Shown here: positions 17,939 through 26,515 of the stretch, in pieces
How positions within the stretch are numbered: the first letter of the stretch is position 1
Layout: every line of letters begins with the position of its first letter
Origin: Photobacterium phosphoreum
GTDB taxonomy: Bacteria > Pseudomonadota > Gammaproteobacteria > Enterobacterales > Vibrionaceae
DNA: 64,000 bases
Direction: 5' to 3'
Assembly: GCF_002954725.1 (NCBI RefSeq)
Contig: NZ_MSCQ01000001.1
Coordinates: 1,172,993-1,236,992 of the forward strand
The notes under the pieces: model-generated
The model's input: the letters and a program-made list of their open reading frames with translations, nothing else
What the model was told of the DNA's origin: nothing
Databases searched by the model: none
Translations under genes and position numbers: made by a program

Positions 17939-18154
17939 TTATTTACTTTCAGATGTATAGCTGGAATATGAACAGTAATAACAACCATTTGATTGAGGAT
18001 ATATTTTTTTTGCCGCATCTAATGCGGTACTACATGCTGTATGATAACCAAGAGCATCACAATTTTTCAGACCAGGACTGTGGCTACATGATGCTGTATG
18101 AATTTCATGATCGCCATTATCTTGCGTATTTTTATCAACATAAAACAAACTCAT
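17939..18154 (-). CDS. Small cysteine-rich protein of a conserved uncharacterised family
   Basis: A 71-residue soluble protein, MSLFYVDKNTQDNGDHEIHT at its start, with five to six Cys and the C-terminal pattern AKKIYPQSNGCYYCS. I recognise the pattern (FYVDxNxQxNGDHEVH...YPxxxGCxxCS) from uncharacterised proteins in diverse bacteria. The paired cysteines suggest metal binding. ATG 18154 is preceded by AGAGGTG. The overlapping plus-strand frame is rejected as a shadow. Confidence 0.72.
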   Translation of the reverse strand: MSLFYVDKNTQDNGDHEIHTASCSHSPGLKNCDALGYHTACSTALDAAKKIYPQSNGCYYCSYSSYTSESK

Positions 18155-18354
18155 AATCACCTCTGAATAGTAGTATTCTTAATAAAGACATTACTCCTCT
18201 ACAATTATAGGAGATACTCAATAATCCCAATAATTAGATTTGTATCACTTTCACAGGTGAATATTAGCCTTTAAATATTAATACTGTGATTAATTCGATT
18301 TATTCAAATATTATACAAATATATTTCCATATCACTGTCCTACTGCGGTCTTTA

Positions 18355-19740
18355 TTATTCATCTAATACGACTTCATCAGCTAGTGACTGTGTTTTCAAT
18401 GCAAAAATCGCCATAATAAATGCAATAACCGCAACAGCAGCCATAACGAGATAAGTCGTATTAAATCCTGACGCTAACAGTCGAGCATCAACACCGGCTA
18501 AACCATTAGCACTATCGGCTAATACATCATCAGGTAATTGATAATGGAAAATAGCAGCACATACTGCAACACCAATTGCGCCACCTAGCTCACGGCCAAA
18601 ATTAAACAATGACATCCCAATACCACGATCTCTTGGAGGCAATACGTTTTGTACTACCACACTTAAAGCTGGAAGCGTAAAACCAAGACCAAGACCTGCA
18701 AAAACGAGGGCTAATTTAACACCAAGATCAAAGTGCAATTGCCATAACGCCAAAGATGTCATTAAGAAACCCAGTATGACAAAAATCTTATAATTCCCCC
18801 AACGAGCAATTAATTTACCGCCAATAAATGCGCCCGTTGTAATACTGAACATAAAGATCATCATAAATAACCCACTTTCTGATGCTGTTAGCCCTTTTTG
18901 CCATTGAAGCTGTAAAGGAAAATACACTAACACAGCAAACATCAGTAATTGTGAACATAAAATCAAACTAACACTGACCAAATAACCGGGTAAACGTATT
19001 AGACGCGCAGGAAGAATCGGATCTTTGGCCAATTTTTCAACAATATAAAGTAAAATCAATGCTAGCAATAAAGCACTGGCTACCCACCCTCTTGGAAGTT
19101 GTGATTCAGGCGATAATAGCAATAACACTAAGGTGGTCACACTGATAAGCAGCCCTGCACCTTTCCAATCGAACGGTGATTTTCGACCTTTACTTAAATG
19201 AGCTAAATTACGATTAACCATCCATAAGGCAAGAATACCGAGAGGTAAATTCACCCAAAAAATCCAACGCCAATTAAGATGTTCCGCAAAAAAACCGCCC
19301 AGTAACGGACCAGCAATACTTGAAACAGCATAGACAATAGAAATATAACCTTGATATTTACCGACAATACGCGCGGGAATACTGTCAGCTATCACTGTAA
19401 ATGCTAATGCGATTAAACCGCCACCGCCAAGCCCTTGTAAAACACGGCTTGCAATTAACTGCCCTAAAGTATCTGATAGTCCACACGCAATAGATCCCAG
19501 CATAAATAACACAATACTCACATTGAGCATTTTTACTCGACCGAAAATATCACTTAATTTTCCATATACAGGAAGCACTGCGGTTGCCGCTAACAAATAA
19601 GCGGTGACAACCCACGTTAATGCCTGACCAGCATTTAAGTCCTGACCAATAAGAGATAACGGTATGGTGACAATACTTTTTTCTAATGATCCTAGGGCAA
19701 TAACAAGCGCGACACTGGCAAATATCCGTTGAGGTGACAT
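18355..19740 (-). CDS. MFS drug-efflux transporter, DHA2 (14-helix) type
   Basis: An inner-membrane proton antiporter-type protein of 461 residues with about 14 predicted helices. Motif A is GKLSDIFGRVK, motif C-like sequence is AGPLLGGFFAEHLNWRWIFW, and SRVLQGLGGGG is typical of EmrB/QacA relatives. The first helix has LEKSIVTIPL where relatives usually have D-x-T-I-V-N-V-A-L-P, so the acidic residue has shifted. No adjacent membrane-fusion partner gene is present. The substrate is unknown. Confidence 0.88.
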   Translation of the reverse strand: MSPQRIFASVALVIALGSLEKSIVTIPLSLIGQDLNAGQALTWVVTAYLLAATAVLPVYGKLSDIFGRVKMLNVSIVLFMLGSIACGLSDTLGQLIASRVLQGLGGGGLIALAFTVIADSIPARIVGKYQGYISIVYAVSSIAGPLLGGFFAEHLNWRWIFWVNLPLGILALWMVNRNLAHLSKGRKSPFDWKGAGLLISVTTLVLLLLSPESQLPRGWVASALLLALILLYIVEKLAKDPILPARLIRLPGYLVSVSLILCSQLLMFAVLVYFPLQLQWQKGLTASESGLFMMIFMFSITTGAFIGGKLIARWGNYKIFVILGFLMTSLALWQLHFDLGVKLALVFAGLGLGFTLPALSVVVQNVLPPRDRGIGMSLFNFGRELGGAIGVAVCAAIFHYQLPDDVLADSANGLAGVDARLLASGFNTTYLVMAAVAVIAFIMAIFALKTQSLADEVVLDE

Positions 19741-19874
19741 TCAGTTTCCTTTATTTAAGCATAACAAATACAACTAGCTATATTGTTTCATTAGAATTAA
19801 AAAAAGCATAATCAAAACAGCTTGAATAATTTGCTAATACTTAAATAAAATCGAACAATACCCTTTTTCTGTGC

Positions 19875-20675
19875 CTATTTTAATACTTGCTGCTTAATAA
19901 TGGTCATTACACCTTGCTCATTATTACTTGGAGCATGAAAACGGGCTAATTGTTTTATTTCAGGATGGGCATTGTCCATCGCATAACTAAAATAGGTTTC
20001 TTTCAGCATTTCAATATCATTTAAGAAGTCACCAAAACTCATACTTTCTTCAAATTTGAAATCAAAAATACGCTGTAATTCTTTAATTGCAGCGCCTTTA
20101 GAGGCAGTTTTATGCATCACGTCAAGCCAAATTTTTGCACTAATAACAACTTGATGAGTCTGGGCATATAAGGGGGCAATAATGGGATAAACCTGTTGCT
20201 CTGTACCATTAAAATTAAGGACTGCAATTTTAATAAATTCATCATCAACAGCAAGTAAATTAGTAACAAATTCAAGGTTATGATAATATTTTTTGATTTC
20301 TTCTATCGCGTGTTCATCTGTTGTTTCGGTATAAGCAGAATTTTTACCGCACAGAACAATGAAGGTATTATCAATCGCTTTAATACTATTAATAATGGTA
20401 TGAATTTCGGGCGTTGGAATGGTAGAGCTATAGAGTTCTTTTCCTTGGTACATCACTAAAGTACCATTTTCAGCAATAAACAGCATTTTGTCTTTAATGG
20501 GTTCAAAAGTATTCACTAAGCTCTGATACTGACGACCCGATGCAGCTGCAAATAACACATTTTTAGCATCAAGCTCATTAAACACATGATAAAAATCAGC
20601 GGGAAGTGCTTTCTCATCATTCAGTAACGTGCCATCCATGTCTGTTGCGATAAATTTTATTGAAGATGTCATCAC
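19875..20675 (-). CDS. Cof-type HAD-IIB phosphatase (copy A)
   Basis: A cytoplasmic HAD-superfamily phosphatase of 266 residues. Motif I is ATDMDGTLL, motif II lies in the FAAASGRQYQ region, and motif III/IV is SFGDFLNDIEML followed by AMDNAHPEIK. The cap domain is of the Cof (type IIB) kind. It is closely related throughout to the gene at 21130. The likely substrate is a sugar phosphate or a vitamin-B6-type phosphate, but nothing here decides. Confidence 0.93.
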   Translation of the reverse strand: MMTSSIKFIATDMDGTLLNDEKALPADFYHVFNELDAKNVLFAAASGRQYQSLVNTFEPIKDKMLFIAENGTLVMYQGKELYSSTIPTPEIHTIINSIKAIDNTFIVLCGKNSAYTETTDEHAIEEIKKYYHNLEFVTNLLAVDDEFIKIAVLNFNGTEQQVYPIIAPLYAQTHQVVISAKIWLDVMHKTASKGAAIKELQRIFDFKFEESMSFGDFLNDIEMLKETYFSYAMDNAHPEIKQLARFHAPSNNEQGVMTIIKQQVLK

Positions 20676-20796
20676 TCGTTATTACTCCGATATTTTATTA
20701 TTAACATCCTCCATTCTACCTGTTAATGATGCTACTTTTCACTAAAATACCAATTAGTTACCCAATAAAAACTGAACAACATTAAAGCTACATATA

Positions 20797-20831
20797 AAAA
20801 AACACCACTACATAACATGGTGGTGTTTTTT
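20797..20831. terminator. Terminator after the small membrane protein gene
   Basis: Stem AACACCAC (20801-20808) with GTGGTGTT (20820-20827), A-run before and T-run after. On minus it ends the 20839-21021 gene. Confidence 0.88.
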
Positions 20832-20838
20832 ACTGATA

Positions 20839-21021
20839 TTAAGAGAGATGATCATCATCCCTCTTAAACTTTGGTGTCGACTTTTCGTCAGTGCTACAAC
20901 ACCCGCCAATATTTTCTTTTTTCGCTTTTAGATATAATTGTATAAATAAAAAGAACATGAAGAATAAAAACACAACAACAGAAATAATGATATATAGCGG
21001 AAATAGCTCATCGGTATTCAT
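20839..21021 (-). CDS. Small single-pass membrane protein
   Basis: A 60-residue protein with one strongly hydrophobic helix (YIIISVVVFLFFMFFLFIQL), then a basic stretch and a Cys pair in GGCCSTDE. Its own ribosome site TAAGGAGATTCT is excellent and a terminator follows directly, so the gene is very probably real. It is sandwiched between the two HAD paralogues. The family is not recognised. Confidence 0.75.
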   Translation of the reverse strand: MNTDELFPLYIIISVVVFLFFMFFLFIQLYLKAKKENIGGCCSTDEKSTPKFKRDDDHLS

Positions 21022-21129
21022 AGAATCTCCTTATCTGTCCCACTGACTGATCATGTAAATAAGAATGTAATTCATTATCAGGATTTATCAACCATAATTT
21101 AAATATTGTTTTTTGCCGCCACCAATCAC

Positions 21130-21933
21130 TTAGTGACAACGTAACACCTTTTGTTTGATCACGGTGATTACGCCCTGCTCATTATTACTAGGAGCAATAA
21201 AACGGGCTAATTTTTTGATCTCAGGATGTGCATTACTCATCGCATAACTAAAATAGGTTTCGTTAAGCATTTCAACATCATTAAAGAAATCACCAAAACT
21301 CATACTATTTTCAAACGTAAACCCAAACTTATTACGCATTGCCAAAATAGCTTGTCCTTTTGATGCGTGTTTATCCATAAAATCTAACCACGTTTTACCA
21401 CTAACAACCACTTGATGCGTTTCAGCAAACAAAGGAGCGACGAGTGGATAAACATGCTCTTCAGTACCACTAAAATTTAATACTGATACTTTAATAAATT
21501 CATCATCAACATCTAATAAGTCATCAACAAATCTTATTTGATGGCAATACTTCATGATTTCTTGCTGAGCATCTTCATCTTTTGTTTCGGTATAAGCCGA
21601 TTTTTTACCGCAGAGCACTATATGACTATCTTTAATGTTACGCACAGTTTCAATAATTGAATCAATCTCAGGTTTAGAGATCGTTGCACTATAAAGCTCT
21701 TGGCCTTGATACATGACTAAGGTGCCATTTTCAGCAATAAACAAGACATTATCTTTAATCGACTCAAACATATTTAACAACGTAAAGTATTGACGCCCAG
21801 AAGCCGCTGCAAATATTATATTTTTTTCATTAATCGCATGAAATACATCATAAAAGTCGCATGGAAGCTGATTAGCATCATTCAGTAAAGTACCATCCAT
21901 ATCTGTTGCTATAAATTTTATATCAAATGTCAT
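21130..21933 (-). CDS. Cof-type HAD-IIB phosphatase (copy B)
   Basis: A 267-residue paralogue of the enzyme at 19875, with the same motifs ATDMDGTLL, FAAASGRQYF, SFGDFFNDVEML and AMSNAHPEIK. I chose ATG 21933 (MTFDIKF) because it aligns with copy A; an upstream in-frame start at 22032 would add 33 unrelated residues. The pair arose by duplication around the small membrane-protein gene. Confidence 0.93.
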   Translation of the reverse strand: MTFDIKFIATDMDGTLLNDANQLPCDFYDVFHAINEKNIIFAAASGRQYFTLLNMFESIKDNVLFIAENGTLVMYQGQELYSATISKPEIDSIIETVRNIKDSHIVLCGKKSAYTETKDEDAQQEIMKYCHQIRFVDDLLDVDDEFIKVSVLNFSGTEEHVYPLVAPLFAETHQVVVSGKTWLDFMDKHASKGQAILAMRNKFGFTFENSMSFGDFFNDVEMLNETYFSYAMSNAHPEIKKLARFIAPSNNEQGVITVIKQKVLRCH

Positions 21934-22083
21934 TACTGTTATTACCCCGATAATCGTTAACTTAATACAGTAACGATATCTTACATACAAATTCTCAGTA
22001 AGCATATAACAGCAACACTCTTTGATATTCAAAGAGTGTTGTTAAATATTTATAAGGCCATCCTTATTTTATAATTAACACAG

Positions 22084-22326
22084 TTACTTATCCGCAGCTG
22101 ATAATAATTTTTCGTGGAAAGTCAGTATCCTCACTTTCTGTTTTATTAATACACCAGAGTATGACTTATCAATTGACCCACTAACCATGTATCTTTGCAA
22201 AGATATATAATTAGTTGATGGCTTATCAAATTTAACCTTACCAATAAAGTCACCGTCTTTAGCAGATACACTATAAGAAGTTGAACTAATAATAATAAAA
22301 AGAATATAGGTAATATATCGCATCAT
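22084..22326 (-). CDS. Small exported protein next to a DUF417 gene
   Basis: An 80-residue protein with a signal peptide (MMRYITYILFIIISSTSYSV, cleavage near SAKDG) and a short basic, beta-type mature part. It follows the DUF417 gene by 8 bp and is presumably co-transcribed. In E. coli a small periplasmic protein (RclB) also sits beside RclC, so the pairing may be analogous, although I see no sequence match to RclB. Confidence 0.7.
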   Translation of the reverse strand: MMRYITYILFIIISSTSYSVSAKDGDFIGKVKFDKPSTNYISLQRYMVSGSIDKSYSGVLIKQKVRILTFHEKLLSAADK

Positions 22327-22334
22327 TTTTTCTC

Positions 22335-22802
22335 CTAAGACTGACTGACGAGTAATTTTTTATTATGCTCAACAACCATAATTGCAATCGCTAGAAATAA
22401 AATATCTTTGACTAAAAAGAAACTTGTCGTTGGTATCCCATCAACAATTTTCCATGTATCAGGCGTTGTAAATAAGAAACTCAGTGTCACAATAAAAATA
22501 ACGCTTGATGCTAATCCTGAAAAATAGCCTACTCGAGGATTAAAAAAGCCATAAATAAGTCCTATCGCAACGACAATCTCACTAAAACCAACAAGATTAG
22601 AAACTGTTTGAACAGATAAAAAGTTATATGCCCACCCCATTAGCGGATGGTTTTTAATAAGAGGCTCAATTGCTGCAGCTTCAGTTGGTGTGAATTTAAA
22701 AATACCAATCCACAATAAAACTAACACAACACCAAAAACACCTAACTTGTAACCCAATGTGGTTGCTGGTGGTGCCGATGTGCATTTACTTAAACTATTC
22801 AT
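22335..22802 (-). CDS. DUF417 (YkgB/RclC-like) inner-membrane protein
   Basis: A 155-residue protein with four hydrophobic helices. Conserved family pieces are LLWIGIFKFTPTEAAAIEPLI and GWAYNFLS, the signature of YkgB/RclC proteins linked to reactive chlorine resistance in E. coli. It is divergent from a TetR gene across a region with operator palindromes that overlap its promoter, so it is probably repressed by that regulator. Confidence 0.88.
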   Translation of the reverse strand: MNSLSKCTSAPPATTLGYKLGVFGVVLVLLWIGIFKFTPTEAAAIEPLIKNHPLMGWAYNFLSVQTVSNLVGFSEIVVAIGLIYGFFNPRVGYFSGLASSVIFIVTLSFLFTTPDTWKIVDGIPTTSFFLVKDILFLAIAIMVVEHNKKLLVSQS

Positions 22803-22818
22803 CTTATATCCTTACAAT

Positions 22819-22855
22819 AACTAAATTGAACTAAACCGTTCAGTTCAATTTAGTT
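22819..22855. promoter_or_regulatory. 37-bp palindromic operator over the DUF417 promoter
   Basis: Near-perfect palindrome centred on 22837: arms AACTAAATTGAACT (22819-22832) and AGTTCAATTTAGTT (22842-22855). Its core is AACTAAACCGTTCAGTT (22829-22845). A minus-strand promoter, TTGACA (plus 22870-22875) with 17 bp spacing to TAAATT (plus 22847-22852), has its -10 inside the right arm. Binding there would block transcription of the DUF417 gene. Confidence 0.75.
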
Positions 22856-22880
22856 GCAAAAAAATATCCTGTCAACACTT

Positions 22881-22909
22881 TTGAACTAAACAGTTTATTT
22901 TGTTACTAT
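22881..22909 (+). promoter_or_regulatory. Promoter of the TetR gene with overlapping operator
   Basis: TTGAAC (22881-22886), 17 bp, TACTAT (22904-22909). The operator-like AACTAAACAGTTTATT (22884-22899) shares the AACTAAACNGTT core with the 37-bp palindrome and overlaps the -35 and spacer, indicating autoregulation. Confidence 0.7.
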
Positions 22910-22936
22910 CTATCATATAAAAAAGAGGTTCAAGAA

Positions 22937-23500
22937 ATGAACAAACAACAAGAAAAACGACTTAATATTATCAATAAAACAATTACGTTATGTGCTCAAT
23001 ATGGTTTCCACGGAACCAGTATGGATAGCATAACTACTGCAACGGGCGTTTCTAAAGCGACTATTTATAAGTACTTCATTTCAAAAGAAAACCTTATAAA
23101 AGAAGCCTTGGTCATGTTCAGCGAACGAGCTTTAAACCATTTAAATATCATCTTTTCTGATTCGACACTTACACTAGAACAGAAACTCTCAGAGCGATTT
23201 GAAATATTAACCGCATTAATGAAAGATGATTTATTTAATGGCTGTTATTTTCAGTTGGCATACAGCGAATTTAATCATACTGACAATGCTATTGCTGATA
23301 CGTGTAGTGGATATAAAAAAAGCCGTGTAGAAATGATTCAAGCTTTATTAACTAAACATAATATCAGTAATGCCGCATTGAAATCACAGCAAGCAGAGTT
23401 GATTTTTAATGGATTATTAGCGTCATTGCAGATAACAAAAAACGCCCAATTAATACCAATGGCAAAAGCAATGTATCTTGATATTATATTTAAAGATTGA
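22937..23500 (+). CDS. TetR-family repressor, divergent from the DUF417 gene
   Basis: A 187-residue protein. The N-terminal helix-turn-helix is ITTATGVSKATIYKYFISKE (about residues 28-47), followed by a helical ligand-binding domain. Its position and the two matching operators in the 134-bp gap show that it probably controls itself and the DUF417 operon. The inducer is unknown; an oxidant or electrophile is a guess from the RclC link. Confidence 0.9.
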   Translation: MNKQQEKRLNIINKTITLCAQYGFHGTSMDSITTATGVSKATIYKYFISKENLIKEALVMFSERALNHLNIIFSDSTLTLEQKLSERFEILTALMKDDLFNGCYFQLAYSEFNHTDNAIADTCSGYKKSRVEMIQALLTKHNISNAALKSQQAELIFNGLLASLQITKNAQLIPMAKAMYLDIIFKD

Positions 23501-23736
23501 TATGCATAATCTGAATTGTTTACATTATTTTTATGCCATATTTTAAAAAAGACACAGCTCATACTTAAAACGAATTATAGCTTTGACCTCTGTCACAATT
23601 TAATGATCATTATCTTTTCTAAAAATCATTACAATGTCATAAGAAGAATAGATATGTACCATCAGCTATATAAATAATCACTATTATATAGTTATCATTA
23701 ATTTTTCAGCATGGTTTTAATAAAAGGCGTATTACT

Positions 23737-23976
23737 ATGAGAAATTATCTTGTTTTCTCTCTACTATTCATCTCAACCTCAGTCTTAGCTAATAATACTG
23801 AGGTCTTAAATTCAAAATTTCATAATCCTGATAACAAAAAAATCACACAAAAGTCCTCTCCACCGACGATTGAGAACAAAGGGGTGATCAACTCTAAATT
23901 TCATCATCCTGATAATAAAGAACATCATGTAATAAAAAGATCAAAAAATACCCCCTCTTCTACTTCTGCTCTTTAG
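23737..23976 (+). CDS. Small exported protein with an internal peptide repeat
   Basis: A 79-residue protein with a signal peptide MRNYLVFSLLFISTSVLA. The mature part holds two near-identical 12-residue units, VLNSKFHNPDNK (23-34) and VINSKFHHPDNK (50-61), joined by a Ser/Pro-rich linker, with a basic His/Lys-rich tail. AAAGGCG precedes the start. No family is recognised. The repeated NSKFHxPDNK could be a binding or precursor peptide motif. Confidence 0.65.
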   Translation: MRNYLVFSLLFISTSVLANNTEVLNSKFHNPDNKKITQKSSPPTIENKGVINSKFHHPDNKEHHVIKRSKNTPSSTSAL

Positions 23977-24000
23977 TTAGCTCATTATTACTATATTTAA

Positions 24001-24026
24001 CAATGAGCACGATAATGTGCTCATTG
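24001..24026. terminator. Perfect hairpin after the 79-residue secreted protein gene
   Basis: Ten-pair stem CAATGAGCAC / GTGCTCATTG with loop GATAAT. No T-run follows, so termination would be inefficient or Rho-assisted. Confidence 0.5.
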
Positions 24027-24213
24027 ACTGTACTGTTTATCCTGTAATTACAAATATACATTCTTGAAATGACACCCGCCATTGATCAAAACTCATTCTA
24101 TTCGCAACATCAAAATACCTAAAAAGAATAAACAAAGCTCACTATTCTTATTTTTTGGACTAAGCTTGGTAACAACATTCGTATTTACTACCAAACGACA
24201 AGGATAGAATAAT

Positions 24214-24645
24214 ATGGCATTACTTGATTTTGTACGTGATATTGGCAATAAATTATTCAGCAATGAAGATGAAGCACCAGCAAAAATAACTCAACATATT
24301 GAAAATAATAACCCAGGCTTAACTAATTTAAGTGTTGAGGTTAAAGATGGCGTAGCGACTCTTTCAGGTACAGCAGATAGCGCCGCAGCGAAAGAAAAAG
24401 CTATTTTGATGACTGGTAATACTGCAGGTATTGAATCAATTGTTGATAACATTGATGCACCAGCAGCAACTGAAACAGTAAACTATTATGAAGTTAAATC
24501 TGGTGATAGCTTATGGAAAATAGCGGAAAACACATTAGGTAATGGTGCTGATTATCAAAAAATATTCGATGCTAACCAAGAAGTGATTATCGATCCTGAC
24601 AAAATATTTCCAGGTCAAAAACTGCGTATACCAACGATGGCTTAA
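24214..24645 (+). CDS. kbp: Potassium-binding protein Kbp (BON-LysM, YgaU)
   Basis: A 143-residue cytoplasmic protein with an N-terminal BON domain (about residues 20-80) and a C-terminal LysM domain (YYEVKSGDSLWKIAENTLGN ... PGQKLRIP). The layout and start ALLDFVRDIGNKLF match E. coli YgaU/Kbp, a K+ sensor needed at high potassium. The ribosome site is AAGGATAGAATAAT. It probably forms an operon with the next gene. Confidence 0.92.
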   Translation: MALLDFVRDIGNKLFSNEDEAPAKITQHIENNNPGLTNLSVEVKDGVATLSGTADSAAAKEKAILMTGNTAGIESIVDNIDAPAATETVNYYEVKSGDSLWKIAENTLGNGADYQKIFDANQEVIIDPDKIFPGQKLRIPTMA

Positions 24646-24666
24646 TAGAATATAAAGGTGAAATTA

Positions 24667-25119
24667 ATGGATATTAATCAACTATTACGTATTGGCGCCC
24701 AACTGTTTTCGCAATCTCAAGCAAATACCACAGGATTAAACGAAACTACGATTACTTCAGCATTATCACGTTTATTTGGTGGTGATAGCGATGGAAAAGG
24801 CATTGATTTACAAAGTATTATACAATCACTTAATGGTGCAGGGTTAGCCAATATTGCAGCATCTTGGCTTGGTAATGGTGATAATGCCGCAATTTCAGCC
24901 ACAGATATTGGGAATATTTTCAACGCAGACCAACTGTCAAACTTTGCTAACGAGGTTAAATTACCACAGAGTGAAGCAATAACGGGTTTGCAGGAAACAC
25001 TGCCAGGAATGATAGATAAAGCAAGTCCGAATGGTGATATTGCCGGAGAGCTTTTTCAAGCTGTTGGTGGAATGGATGGACTGCTCAATATAGCTTCAAA
25101 AATTTTTGGTAAAAAGTAA
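24667..25119 (+). CDS. YidB-like protein (DUF937)
   Basis: A 150-residue helical protein. Start MDINQLLRIG, a Gly/Asn-rich middle and the conserved NGAGLANIAASWLGNGDNAAI stretch (residues about 58-78) are typical of the YidB/DUF937 family, whose function is unknown. ATG 24667 was chosen because AAAGGTG lies just upstream; GTG 24658 is in frame. It is 21 bp after kbp and probably co-expressed. Confidence 0.85.
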   Translation: MDINQLLRIGAQLFSQSQANTTGLNETTITSALSRLFGGDSDGKGIDLQSIIQSLNGAGLANIAASWLGNGDNAAISATDIGNIFNADQLSNFANEVKLPQSEAITGLQETLPGMIDKASPNGDIAGELFQAVGGMDGLLNIASKIFGKK

Positions 25120-25209
25120 TATTTCGCATCATCATCTGAAAAGTGAATCGATGCTATTACAACGAATTATCATTAATAATATTATCGATTCCCTTCTTAT
25201 TTTATCGTA

Positions 25210-26049
25210 TTACTTCTGAGCACTAACGCCCATTAGATGATCTACTTTTTGTATATTCTTAAAGCCAACCGCTTTTAATCGACGAATAACACCGTCAACA
25301 AAACCACTGCCTTTTTTCATAATATGTGGATTACCGGTATAGTGGAAAAGACGCCCATCTTGACGTAGCACACGGTAGATTTCGCCATAAAACTCTTCAC
25401 TATAAAGCTCACCAGCAAGAGAAAAACGTGGTGGATCGTGAATCACTGCATCAAATGACATTGAAGGCATGGTCGTGATCAATTCAAAGCTACTGCCCTG
25501 TCGTTGCTCAATGCCTGCATTATTTAAATCACGCGACCAAGGATTGAGTGCGCGTAATCCCATCACCGATTCACTCAGTTCAATGGTCAATACTTTTTTC
25601 GCGCCAAGTCGGTGTGCTGCAATCGCTGCGTAGCCTAAACCGCTGCAACAATCGAGTACATTATCTCCACTGCGTACTGCTTGTTTAGCCATATCGGATG
25701 CACTTGCAAAAGGATCCGTTCCTTTAGAAATGTGCATCTTAACGCCACTAATTTCGAGTAGTGGTGCACCTTCTGTAGGGGCTAATTTGTAATAGCCAAC
25801 ACTGCGATCTTCAATTGGTTCCATATCGCCATCACTACAAAGATAAATTCTTTGGGTCTTTTTAACGATTTTTTTAAGATCAGCAATAGAAAGTTGATTG
25901 TCTTCGTCAAGAATTAAGCCTTGATCAGTAACGACAAAATCCTGTTCTGTAAGATTAAGATCAGTCGAGATTCGAACGCTAGAAAGTCGTTTTCCGATGG
26001 CATCTAACACTTGTTGCGCATTTTTTGTATGAAGGTAATAGCCAAGCAT
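25210..26049 (-). CDS. SAM-dependent methyltransferase-like protein (COG2521 type)
   Basis: A 279-residue class I methyltransferase. Motif I is VLDCCSGLGYAAI (about 136-148), motif II TIELSESV, and the catalytic-type motif IV is HDPPRFS. An N-terminal extension of about 100 residues precedes it. The DPPRFS motif suggests base or amino-group methylation, as in archaeal COG2521 proteins. The substrate is unknown. It is a single gene converging on the YidB-like gene. Confidence 0.85.
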   Translation of the reverse strand: MLGYYLHTKNAQQVLDAIGKRLSSVRISTDLNLTEQDFVVTDQGLILDEDNQLSIADLKKIVKKTQRIYLCSDGDMEPIEDRSVGYYKLAPTEGAPLLEISGVKMHISKGTDPFASASDMAKQAVRSGDNVLDCCSGLGYAAIAAHRLGAKKVLTIELSESVMGLRALNPWSRDLNNAGIEQRQGSSFELITTMPSMSFDAVIHDPPRFSLAGELYSEEFYGEIYRVLRQDGRLFHYTGNPHIMKKGSGFVDGVIRRLKAVGFKNIQKVDHLMGVSAQK

Positions 26050-26515
26050 AGTTCATTTATCTAATTAGAAACACTGTTGGCATTATAACATAAAATAGAA
26101 ACGTCAATCTTCATCGTTAACAACCCACTCAGTCTGAATTAAATTGATAATAACGTTACTCTTAATAACACATTCAGCCGCCTTATTTGTGCTATTTAAC
26201 TCTTCTTATCATCACCACAACATCCTTATTAGTGGTTATTCTATTTTCATGCTTTTATACATCACTGGGTAAAAAATCATTTCTAGGGAGAATATATCAA
26301 ATAATAAAATGGATGGATATAATAACAATATGGAGTAAATTCAATATGATAAATAGTAAATAAATCAATTTTCTAGAAGAGTATCCCAATTTAGAATATT
26401 AAACATGACTCTTATCACAAGCTCTATTAATGTAAAAAAACAATGCGATTATTTACATTGTCTGTGCGTGTTATTTCTAATGTTATTAACACGAATAATT
26501 AAATAAAGGACAGTC
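26050..26515. other. Intergenic region before the phospholipase gene
   Basis: About 465 bp, very AT-rich. I see no gene, repeat or clear terminator. A regulated promoter for the secreted phospholipase is likely here, but no operator is recognised. Confidence 0.4.

Noticed and set aside
17926..18156. 76-codon plus-strand frame overlapping the small Cys-rich protein
   Set aside because: It is antisense to a frame with a good ribosome site and a recognised conserved pattern.
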